Translations under genes and position numbers: made by a program
From: Sphagnum compactum
Taxonomy: Eukaryota; Bryophyta; Sphagnopsida; Sphagnales
Assembly (NCBI GenBank): GCA_965153455.1
Contig: OZ234499.1
Coordinates: 6,272,515-6,336,514 of the forward strand
Direction of reading: 5' to 3'
Length of the DNA: 64,000 bases
Shown: positions 48,350-58,475 of the stretch, in pieces
Numbering within the stretch: position 1 is the first letter of the stretch
Layout of the letters: the number at the start of each line of letters is the position of its first letter
Notes under the pieces: model-generated
Database searches by the model: none
What the model was told of the DNA's origin: nothing
What the model saw: only the letters and a program-made list of their open reading frames with translations

Positions 48350-48436
48350 TTTTGATTTTCATATTTTGAATATTGCCAAATTTGGCTAAATAGTCTTATG
48401 GTGGATGATTATCACTTTGAGCCACATCACAAAAGA
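48350..48436 (+). repeat. Dispersed A-tailed repeat family, short copy 4
   Basis: Plus strand reads 'ttgccaaatttggctaaata', 'ggatgattatcactttg', 'gccacatcacaaaa' and a short A-rich tail. It is a truncated copy holding only the 3' part of the family. Confidence 0.65.
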
Positions 48437-48494
48437 AAACAGTGGCCCAAAACCATTTTATTGCACCCAAATCGGCATAAAGTTGTCTGTTCTT

Positions 48495-48765
48495 CATCCA
48501 AAACATACTATCCAGTGTGAAACTTGTCTCTTTTTCATCCAAAACATACTGTCCAGTGTAAAACTTGTCTCTTTTTCATCCAAAACATACTAATCTAGTG
48601 TGAAACTTGTCTTTTTTCATCCAAAATATACTATCCAGTGTGAAACTTGTCTTTTTTTCATCCAAAACATACTATCCAGTGTGAAACTTGTCTTTTTTCA
48701 TCCAAAACATACTGTCCAGTGTGAAACTTGTCTGTTTTTCATCCAAAACATACTATCCAGTGTGT
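48495..48765 (+). repeat. 41-bp tandem array, seven copies
   Basis: Units start 'catccaaaacatact', continue 'atccagtgtgaaacttgtct' and end in a T-run. Starts are 48495, 48536, 48577, 48618, 48659, 48699 and 48740, so the period is 41 bp with one 40-bp unit. The T-run length and two or three positions vary. It lies about 0.85 kb upstream of the SFR2 start codon. Confidence 0.92.
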
Positions 48766-49014
48766 TGGTGGGGATGCAGAGACATCATCTTGGATGTGAC
48801 AAATACTGTTGGAGGCCCAAATGGCCGGGTACAGGTGGAGCCGCTTTTAGCTCCTATGATGGTCACTTTTCCCAAATGCCACTTGTCAATTTACAGTGTT
48901 TTCCATAATTTCACATTTTTTCCCCTAATAGTGGCCCATTTTGGGATCCACATAATTGAGTACTAGGAGCAGGAGTTTATCCTCCGTTCCCAGTCCGTCC
49001 ATCCATCCATCCTC

Positions 49015-49052
49015 CACGTGTCTTAACTGCATGGGACTTTCTTATCCACGTG
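49015..49052 (+). promoter_or_regulatory. Paired CACGTG G-box / ABRE-like elements upstream of SFR2
   Basis: Perfect CACGTG palindromes at 49015-49020 (CCACGTGT context) and 49047-49052 (CCACGTGG context), 32 bp apart and 559-591 bp before the SFR2 ATG. The ACGT core in a G-box is the site for bZIP and bHLH factors; CCACGTGT/G are also ABRE-like. A role in stress response is inferred. Confidence 0.5.
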
Positions 49053-49194
49053 GCATGAAACCTGGTCAATTGACCTCCTTTCACAGTGGACATCCACCAA
49101 AAGCCTGAAATGTGGCAGCTCCAAATTGGTTCAGTTCTTTGGAGGAATGGGGATTGGAGGGGGATGGTCGGGAGGGAATAAAGAAAATTAAAAG

Positions 49195-49405
49195 TGCTAA
49201 AATCAAGTGCTTTTTGAGATTTTTCAATAGCCAGAATCAGACCAAAATTTAAGAAAAATCGCCAAATTTCTGCCCACGGTGCAAGTAGGTAGCCAAAAAT
49301 ATAGAAGAATTTTCTTTTAAAAATTCTTTCATATTTAGCTTGTAACCAAATTTGGCTAAATCTTCCCATGGATGATCACCATTTTGGCTATATCACAAAA
49401 TTGAC
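49195..49405 (+). repeat. Dispersed A-tailed repeat family, copy 5 in SFR2 upstream region
   Basis: Plus strand carries 'ggtagccaaaaat', 'taaccaaatttggctaaat', 'ggatgatcaccattttggct' and 'atatcacaaaattg' followed by an A-rich stretch. It ends just before the GA repeat and about 200 bp upstream of the SFR2 start, so it may lie in the promoter or 5' UTR. Confidence 0.7.
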
Positions 49406-49415
49406 AAAACAAAAC

Positions 49416-49418
<3 letters not shown>

Positions 49419-49447
<29 letters not shown>
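49419..49447 (+). repeat. GA dinucleotide repeat in the SFR2 leader
   Basis: About 14 uninterrupted GA units, followed by purine-rich 'gaggaagg' sequence up to the ATG at 49611. GA repeats near plant start sites bind BPC-type GAGA factors. An upstream ATG (49368) in frame with it would only add Glu-Arg repeats and is not taken as the start. Confidence 0.7.
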
Positions 49448-49449
<2 letters not shown>

Positions 49450-49610
49450 TGTTTTGTGGAGGGGAAGAATTGGAGACATTGGAGCTTTATGTGAAGAAGC
49501 ACCCACAAGGAGGAGAGAGGAAGGGGGAAAAGAGGAAAGGAGGGAGAGAAGGGGTGAGGAAGGGAGAGAGGGAAGTAGAGAAGGAGCTGGAAGAGGAGGA
49601 GGGGAGAGAG

Positions 49611-52600
49611 ATGGGAATGATGATGCTTTTGGTGACTGCAACCAAAGTGGTGGGAGTGATGGGAGCTCTCACAGTGGCAGCCAATAGCTTCGCATATCGA
49701 CGCTTTCATAAGAAGAATTTGGCACCCTTTGAGGATCCAGTGGACGAGAGTCATGAGCTGCTTGCATCGTTCCCTATTCACAAAGACGGTTGGTTTTCTT
49801 TTCTTTTCGTCATATGGGTTGGTCTTGTTTCTCTTTTGGTTTTCTGAGAGAGGAGAACATTTGGGACAAAAACTACCTATTGTGTTGAATATGATGGACT
49901 GAAAATTACAGAACGTGGTGGTCTTCTTCATGTGTTGCTTCCTGCTGCAGTTGATGAGGAGGGAGGCTTCTTTTTTGCATTGGCGACAGCTCCAGCACAT
50001 GTGGAAGACGAGCTGCATGACACATGGCTTGAATTTGCAAAAGATACAAAGCCCCCAGATGACCCAGCTGGAGATCCCCCCGATGTGCGCACTGGTGCAG
50101 ATCCGCGAGCTGCTCCCACTTTTGGAATTTCTCTCACAGAAGAGTTGCAGGCTGCTGAGATTAAGGAAGGTCAGAGATCTCTGTTTTCCAGAATACATAC
50201 ATACATGCATGCATATCCTCATGCTTGCTTGCTTGCTTGATTGATTGATTGTGAATCTGGATTAAACCTAAACCCTTTCAATTTTGCTTGTCATCTATAT
50301 GATGATTGTGAATGTGTGTGTTGGACAATAAGTCGGTGATTCAGGAATTGAAGTCAGAATTTTGTGCAGAAGATTGCGCTACTGTGTGTTCACATCAAGT
50401 TTTCATGTCTGTTTTTGCAGCTGGACAACAAGAATTGCCAGCAGGATTTGAGACTTTGGCACCAGAGGGAAGCAAATCTGTAATTGGTGAGGAGTTTGCA
50501 AATAAAGGTGACGGTAAATCTGGGGACCAAAGTGTCTCAGAAGACAAAGTGGGCCTAGTGGCAATGGCCAAGAGTGAAACTCCAAAAGAAGCTGAAGAGC
50601 TGCCCAGGATATCTGCCAAAAATGGGAAAGATGGGAAAGGTGGCAATGGTGGACTAGCCAGTGATTGGGAAGTTGTCTCTGAGAAAGACAATTCTGATGA
50701 GGGAGAGGAGCAGAAACTCTCTGCAATGAACCCAAGCATGGATCCAGAGAGGGGGAGGAGGAGCCTACAACAGCTGCCTGCAGAAAAAGGGCCTAAAAAG
50801 ATTGGCGTTCATACTACAAACATAGAAGATCCACGAGTTCTCTCTGTGCAAGGGAAAGCAAGAAAACTCATGAAAGTATCCATGGAGGCCATGATACGGG
50901 GCTATGAAAAAATGACTGAGCCAGAAGAGAAGCATAATGTGGCTGCCTGGCAAAATGCAATTCGCCCGTATGAACCCTAAACCCTAATCCCTTGTAACAC
51001 CACTAGGCTTGAAAATAATATGATGATGTAGGCTTGCATTGCCATGTGAGCAATCAAGTGAAAGCATGTTTACAGGACATCAGGTTAACCTGTAAAATAC
51101 CCTGCCTGTTTCCATCTGAGTTTGACATACATGTAATGCTGAATACATGTGCATACAGAATTGTATCAAGAATTTCTGACATCTCTGCATTGTGTAAGTA
51201 AGGATTTGAGTATGATAGTTTACAGCCTTCATTTGGTTGCTACCAATTGGTGAAGCATTGTTTCTTCATTAGGTGCCAGAAGTTTTAATGCCCATGAGCA
51301 ATTTTTTGTGTTAACTATGCAGTAACTTCACTTGTGAACAAATAACTGGTCTCAGGTCTAGCTCCACATGCAGGAAGAAGAGTGAGGATATGCATAAAAT
51401 TAGTTACAAGTGATGAGAATTCTGCATAAAATTGGAGGTACTACTTCAGCTCCTTTGCTTTTGTTTTTTTGCAGGGAAGAGAGGGTGCGGTTCTGGTCAG
51501 ATCCAGACACAGAGTTGAAGTTGGCTCAAGGAGCACATCAAACAGTTTTCCGGATGGGTGTGGACTGGGGCCGCATAATGCCCATAGAGCCTGTTGATGG
51601 CATCAATAATGCGGTCTGTCTTACAGTAATGTGTAGCACACCACGTTTTTATTTAATTCTTTGTGGTTGCTTCTTGGGGAGAAGTCTGCCATTTGACATC
51701 TAAAACTCCACTGCCTTTGATATTTGCTGGTTTTTGAGTTTCTTGTGGAGGGGTCTTCGGAATGACAGTTAGCAGATGTGAGTCATAGGTTTGAATGATG
51801 TGGGTTTTCAATTGTTGCAGGTGAACTGGGAAGCTGTGAAGCGGTACCGGTATATTATAGAGAGGGTTTTGGCCCATGGAATGCGTGTAATGCTCACTCT
51901 TTTTCATCATTCAATGCCTTCGTGGGCAGCAGAATATGGTGGCTGGAAAGAAAAGAAGACCATAAAATATTTTCTCGATTTTACCAGGTTGGTGGTCCTC
52001 ACCTTCTGAGAAAAACAATTGTTGTTCTGGCATTTTAGATGAAACTCAACACTGTTCTCTTTTTAAGTGTTCCTGGGTTACCTTGTTTTAGAGAGAGTTT
52101 TGGCTAATGGGATGTGCACAATGCTCACTGTTTTGCACTATTCCATGTCTGCATGGGCAGCAAAATATATTGCTGGAAAGGGAAAAAAAGGACCCAGTAA
52201 ATCTAATGCATGAAATGAGCCATTATAGACTGAAGTTTAATGTAATAGCTGGAAAGAAAAAAAAAGACCTGTATAGACTTTTTGTGCATTAAATTAGTGA
52301 CAGTGTCCAAATTCAATGCTTGAACAGGCTTGCTGTAGAGCAGTACGGGGATCTTGTCGACTACTGGATCACAATCAATGAGCCACATGTGTTTGCAATG
52401 CTGACATATTGTGCTGGTGCCTGGCCCGGTGGTGATCCAAACTTGCTTGAGACTGCAACAGCAGCAATGCCTAGAGGCGTATTCAAAGTTGTAATGCAGG
52501 CGATGGCTGATGCACACCTTGAGGCCTATGACATCATCCATGATCTCAGGTCCCGTTTCTATCTGTATATGTAAACCCATACTGATGTAAAACATTTTGC

Positions 52601-55168
52601 AGGTGGTCAGTCTCCGTATTTACTGCCTTGATGATGAAGCTTCTGTTTCAATTATATTGTAGCCCATCTCTATTCAAATTTTCTGCTTCTGTGACTTTGC
52701 TGGTTTTTTTACTTGTACTGGAACTGTCTCCTTATTCATTTGTGCAGTGTTTTCTCTTGGATGGAACAGTAAAAGTACAAAGAAGGTGAAGGTGGGGGCA
52801 TCACATCATGTGTCATTCATGAGACCGTATGGGTTGTTTGATGTACCACTTGTGGTCTTCAGTAACTGGATGACACGATATGCATTCTGTGATGATGTTG
52901 CCCACAAATGTGACTTTCTTGGAATTAACTACTATGGCCAGGTACATGTTTAGTGAATCAGCTGTGTCGGTATCATGTTTAAAATGGGACCCACTCATGT
53001 GGTGCCTTACATAAGTCCAAACAGCAAACATTTTGTTCCAATGAGAGCTTAGTCGTGTGAGTTCACAAGGGACATTTTCTTTTTGGTGACAGGAGGTAGT
53101 GTCAGCCCCAGGCTTGAAAAATGTTGAGGATGATGAGTACAGTGAATCAGGGCGCGGTGTTTACCCAGATGGCCTTTATCGCATGCTCATTGAGTTTCAT
53201 GAACGATACAAAAAGTATAACTTGCCATTTATCATAACAGAAAATGGAGTGTCTGATTCTACTGATATCATTCGCCGCCCTTACATCATCGAACATCTTC
53301 TTGCTGTGCGGGCTGCCATGGACAAGGTATGTATGTAGCTTGTGATGTGAACATCTTATCATGCCCTCTACTTTAAAATGATGTTCTACTACTAGCTAAA
53401 TCTATTTTACAGCTCTTTTCTAGTCCTAAGCTGTATCTTCTCATATTGACATTCTTGGGAGATAAGTTTTACCAGTTTCCATGTAATATGACAACTTGGA
53501 TTAGTAATGGAAAGCTGAGTTTTCTCTTTTATTTTTGGAGTGTGTTGCAGTGTGGATCTGACATAAGTCATTTGTGTTTTGTTGAGAGTTCAGGGTGTTA
53601 GAGTACAAGGGTACTGTTTTTGGACAATCTCCGACAACTGGGAATGGGCAGATGGTTATGGGCCGAAATTTGGATTGGTTGCTGTTGACCGTCACAAGAA
53701 CCTTGACCGTCATCCCCGCCCTTCTTATTACCTTTATGCTGAGGTACTCTTGTTGCTCTATTCTTTTGAGAGATAAGAAATTTCTTTTGGGATTTGGGTT
53801 ATTCCCCTATAGTGAGGAGAAAGTTGGAAAAGCAGAACCCTCATGGAATCTGAGACAGTAGGCAAATTATTTTCTGGGAAGTTTTCTGTAGAATCTTTGG
53901 GAATTTTATCTGACCTTAACGTCCAGCATATCACCCTGCATTGTTGTGCACTTAATTCTGTGTGCTTATTTTGACCAATGAAACAAAAGGGAAAGGCTCT
54001 TTGAAGATTTTGAACCATGGAAGACTGCTGTCCTGCATGAGAGCAGCAAGAAACCTTCACAGATTTGTTCATTAGTTTTCTGTAAGAAGTGCTCTTTGCG
54101 AAATTCAACAATATCATCTGTCTTGGGGGGGGTGCTGTTAAGAAACTCAGAAGTTGACTGTATCATGCGTTATCAGTTGTCAAAAACAGGGAAGGTGACA
54201 AGGAAACAGCGGCAAGAAGTGTGGGAGGAGCTTCAGAGTGCTGCACGACGGGGCATGACACGTCCGTTCTGTCGAGCAATTAATGACCATGGTCTCATGT
54301 TTGCAGGTCAGTATTTATATGTGTGTATATATAAATCCTGCATGCATCCACTGTGGTGTTCATAACAAGGTCTCTAGATCATTCTAGCTCAGTTGATTGT
54401 TAGTGATACTGTTTTTGTATGCACCCAGTACTGGATTTTGAACCAATGACCATTCACAACTGGTCATATATTGCAGCACTAGGACATGAAGTATTTCCAT
54501 AATTCTCTTGCAAGTTTCCTATACCCATTGCAAGGAGCTGATGAAAACATCAGTGGATGGATGCTATGGGAGTTGGTCAGTAGCAAAGACACTATTATGT
54601 GGCCCCACAGACACGTGTACATACCATATTCCTCAGTTCATTTCTGTTCCAGTGAGTCTGTCAACTGTTTGAGCCTTATACAGAACATGATCCCATATCA
54701 GATCCACTCATTTCCAAGGTACAAAGTATGGGTCTTTTGTTCAATAGGTAATGATGATCTGAATGTGCTATTATTTCTCTATTTCTGTCTAAATTTGCTC
54801 CCTCTTCCAATACTTCTTGGGCTGGTAATGTGCCCACCAATTCTACCATTTCCATTAGTCCAGGATCATGCTCTGAATGGAGATAAAACATTTAATGAAA
54901 CCTGATCCTTGTACCTGTTTTCTGTAGAAAGGAAAATATGAGATGAAGTGTTGTTTCTGACCCTATTTCATTGTTGGTTTTGCTTTCAGGAGGTCTGGAT
55001 GTGCCAATTGACAGGCCATTTGCAGTTCGCGACTGGAGATTTGGTCACTATGAAATGGAGGGCTTGCAAGACCCATTGAGCTCAGTAGTCAGGTATTTCA
55101 GGGAGGGTGCCATGTTTAGTAGCCACGGCAGAAAACCAAAAGTGCATCTAGATTCAAAGCTGGTATGA
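49611..55168 (+). CDS. SFR2: SFR2, galactolipid galactosyltransferase (GH1 family), complete
   Basis: SFR2 moves galactose between monogalactosyl lipids in the outer chloroplast envelope, making oligogalactolipids and diacylglycerol that stabilise membranes in freezing and drought. Eleven exons: 49611-49788, 49951-50169, 50421-50967, 51475-51613, 51821-51987, 52328-52549, 52770-52941, 53093-53326, 53594-53743, 54177-54306, 54990-55168, 778 codons before the stop. An N-terminal hydrophobic anchor (MMMLLVTATKVVGVMG) precedes the GH1 barrel with FFFALATAPAH, FRMGVDW, TLFHHS, acid/base INEPH, HHVSFMRPYGLFD, nucleophile ITENG and DNWEWADGYGPKFGL. All catalytic residues are present. The C-terminus DWRFGHYEMEGLQDPLS is typical. 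An insertion after EFAKD of about 210 residues is far longer than in Arabidopsis (about 50). The start is chosen at the anchor; an upstream in-frame ATG reads through the GA repeat. Confidence 0.95.
50973..50990 (+). promoter_or_regulatory. Telo-box-like CCCTAAA repeat at the start of SFR2 intron 3
   Basis: AACCCTAAACCCTAATCCC lies within ten bases of the exon 3 donor. It equals two plant telomere units with a third imperfect one. Effect unknown; it may be a chance match or an intronic regulatory site. Confidence 0.35.
52089..52200 (+). pseudogene. Duplicated remnant of SFR2 exon 5 inside intron 5
   Basis: It mirrors 51861-51960 of exon 5: ERVLANGMCTMLTVLHYS against ERVLAHGMRVMLTLFHHS, then MSAWAAKY against MPSWAAEY. 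There is no in-frame stop over about 36 codons, but the GGWKEKKT end has changed and no clear acceptor precedes it. It would repeat a buried barrel strand if spliced in, so it is most likely a non-functional duplicated exon. Confidence 0.75.
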
Positions 55169-56005
55169 AGTTTTGGTATGGGAATGTGGAACAAACAGCG
55201 GGGTGTAAACGTGAAATGTTGGAATCTCACATACCAAAAGACAATTGGGATTTGCATGGAGGTCATGGTACTAGAAATTGCCTCATAACACATGGAAACT
55301 TGGTCACAAAATGTTAAACAATTCACTCAATTTTGAGAGATTTTGAAGAGATTCAACATAGTGAATTTGTAAATTAGGACAATGAACATTATGTGTACAC
55401 ATTGTGGATGGTCAGTGAACTATTTTGACCAAATGGAGGCAATGTTCTTCTAAAATTTAATTTGGATTTCACAGAAGTGGCAAATTTTTCCTGAGAAAAC
55501 AAAATTTCTCAAAACATTTCACAAGTTACAATCCATTTGGAAATTTTCATTGCATGGAGATCCACCTTGTTTGTTCACATGTACATTTTTCATGTGGATA
55601 TGTTGGTTATTCACACAGACATTGTTCACACTATAATTATAAATTATTTGTATCATTTGAAAATAGATCTACCTTTTCAACTGCAGCAATAAAAGAGTCT
55701 TTTTCCAATTTCTTAAAGGTTTTTTTTTCAAATGAGAATTCTAGTTTCTTGTTTAATGCAAAATTAATTCATAAAGATGAAGAAATTTTTTCTTTTGCAT
55801 GAAAGGAAAATTATGTTTTCCGCACCTTGATTTGTCAATAAGCTTTCTTCAAATGAACTTTGACAAGCTATAATACATTTAATCAAAATACTTATCATAG
55901 TTCATCCATAAGTTTTAATGCAATGGTTACAAAGGTAGGAAACATTTGCAAATTTATTGGTAATAAATTACACAACCACACAATATGTGATTTTGATGCA
56001 CTATA
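55169..56005. other. SFR2 3' flank, no gene seen
   Basis: AT-rich, with T-runs. It includes the SFR2 3' UTR, whose end I cannot place. Confidence 0.4.
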
Positions 56006-56009
56006 ATAA

Positions 56010-56270
56010 GGTTTTTTTTTTTTTTTTTTTTCACAATCTCATGAGGTAGGTGGACTATCGAATTGCAATAATCCACAAGTGGACTTAGCCAAATTTCGCT
56101 ACAAGTCAGGGGGAAAGGTAAATTTTTTTGAACCTGTGATGTACTAGGGACTTGCAAGTACCTACAGTCTAAATATGGCAATTTCAACCTTTTTTTTTTC
56201 TGGAAATGTGGTGAATTTGGGGGACTTTTTCCCAAAAATTCCTTTGAAGAAGTTTCATCCCCCCCTTTTT
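56010..56270 (-). repeat. Dispersed A-tailed repeat family, copy 6
   Basis: Plus strand begins with a run of more than 20 T, then 'cacaatctcatgaggtag', 'gcaataatccacaag', 'cttagccaaatttcgctaca'. On the minus strand this is the family's 3' end with a long A tail. The core has one mismatch to the palindrome. Confidence 0.6.
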
Positions 56271-56649
56271 TTTCACTCCAAATGGCGAAATTTCGCCCAA
56301 GAAAACCGCGGATTATAATACTTCAATCATAAGTTTTAACAATCATTAAAACTAATTTTAATTGCAAAGTGTCATTGAAATGACATTTGTGTGTTCAATA
56401 TGTAAAGACTTAATTGTAGTGAGAATCATTTATGCTCAGACATAGACACATCTCTGGAATCTGTAGCCAGCCCCTCCCGTGCATGGGGGATCAATGGTCA
56501 TGAATGCATGTAAAGAAGCTAGACATGCTGATGAAGAACACATTCGAAGTTTTTTTTTCTGGGAGCCTCATATTTTTGCACAAGCATGAGTGCATGCCAA
56601 ATGTGGAACTCAAAATGGAAAATTTTGCCAACTACCCTTTTTTCTTTAA

Positions 56650-56890
56650 TGGCGAAAATAAAGTGCCTTTTGGGCTTTCTAGTCCCAAAGTTTTGGATTT
56701 TCTTGGAGGAAAACACCCAGATTTCTGTGTTCAGTTCCAGATTCTAGTATATAACAAACAATATCAAAGGATGCTTAAATGCGTTCACTTTCATATTTTT
56801 ATATTGCCATATTTGGCTAAATTGGGTTACAGATCATTGCCACTCCAGAGATATCACAAAATTGGAAAAAAAGAGAAAAAACAGGACCAA
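56650..56890 (+). repeat. Dispersed A-tailed repeat family, copy 7
   Basis: Plus strand reads 'gatgcttaaatgcg', 'tgccatatttggctaaattg', 'gatcattgccactccag', 'gatatcacaaaattgg' and an A-rich tail. Opposite orientation to copy 6, about 600 bp away. Confidence 0.65.
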
Positions 56891-58475
56891 ACTGTGGTAG
56901 CATGGAGATAGCCTGCAAAATGTTAACAAGAAACCCCCTCATGTAATGTCGTATCTTGGAATGCAATGGGATTACTTGAACATTATGAATACATTGCAAC
57001 ACATGTTCTGGGTAAAATGTTTTCACAACACAGAAAGAAAAGGGAGTGCTGAAATAGCTGGGGCACTTGCACCTCAATTAACGTGTGGTGAAAAATTCAG
57101 CTTCAAATCACACATCTGCAAAATTTGTCATGGCAGATCAGTTGCCAGTCACCCTCTCCCAATTAGACACAACAAGATGGGCAGGTTCTAGCCATCAACT
57201 GAAGTTACACACAGATCAACCCATTGACTGTGGGCCTCCAATCTATTAAGTGTTCACAGTTAGTACACTGAAGTCTCTCCTACCAATAGCAGTTTAATTG
57301 GCTTCCCCAACATTCATCTGGCACAGTCGTTGACCCTGAGTAATTTCAGGCACTTTTGTTGCTTTATTCCCCAAACTTACATGGGAGCCACATCCAACTC
57401 ACTCTTTACAGGAACTGAATGCAACCAAAAGTGGTCAAATTGAGTTAGGTCTGAAAAACTGGTGCCAGATAAGCTGGTTTGAGCCCATTTCAGAGCTCTC
57501 AAAGTAAAGAAAGTTTTAAGCTTCCACAAATTCTGCAACTTTCAGGAAGACTTACTTGTGTGCTAAGGGGAAACACTTTGCTGTGCCTGTGCCAGGTGAT
57601 GCAACAAATACCAAAAACCCTAGAGTTAAACCCCATCACATCTTCACTTTGGCAGTGAGACTCAGCTATCTGACACATATCAAGATAAAACTTATAATAC
57701 TATTGTATACAATCTAACTGAAAACTTTTCTCAACCTTTCCCAAAGTCCTTGTGACAACAGTTTCACATTCCTTCTAAAAGAAAAATTTGACCCAAATCA
57801 GCCTGCAAGACATTGAGCAAATAGTCACAGCAATGCACATGGTCCCAAGGCATGTCTGAAAGGCCAATTGAGAAGAAATCTCTGTTGAGTGTAGCCTAAT
57901 CTAGGAGTTTCTACAGCAATAACTTGAGTATTGTCATTAGAGCATTTTCATTAGACCTTCCTCTCAGGGAAACGGGAAAATGAACATGTGAAATCCTAAA
58001 CTTGAAGTCCAGCTCAAAATACCTCTTCAAAGACACAGTTGTTCCATCCACTGAGACCTTAAGCATGCAAAAGGATGGATCTGCTGTAATGTGGATGAAT
58101 GGCTTAGAACAGACACACCTGTGAAGTCCTTGTGCAGGATATCTCAACGATCCAGAGAGTAATCCCTCTTCTCCACGCAGCAGTAGGTCCTTGAAAGCCA
58201 TGATTCACCAGTTGTGGACATTCTCAGAGTCGTTGCCATTTCAATCATGATCAGGAACAAAAACTCTTCATGCTCTGTATGGTGGAAACGGCAATCAAGA
58301 ATCAGGCAGAAAACCTGAAAGTTCTGCAACAGGAGTCTTAGGCAAGAATACAAGCAAGGAAATGGAGTCCCAGCTGTCAATCACAAATGCAGCATGATTT
58401 TCAGAGCTATCTAGGGTCCACAAAGCATATACAGGGAACCAGAAGCCATGTACCCCAATAGATGACAAAGTACAC
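56890..58475. other. Intergenic region between convergent SFR2 and UPF2
   Basis: No separate gene is supported. The right part (57900-58475) is the UPF2 3' flank on the minus strand and may include its 3' UTR. A 96-codon minus frame (57911-58201) is unrecognised. Confidence 0.4.

Noticed and set aside
49368-49610. Upstream ATG as SFR2 start
   Set aside because: It would add 81 residues including Glu-Arg repeats from the GA tract and part of a dispersed repeat; the conserved membrane anchor begins at 49611.
49356-50222. 288-codon minus-strand frame opposite SFR2 exons 1-2
   Set aside because: Antisense shadow of a purine-rich leader and a conserved gene on the other strand.
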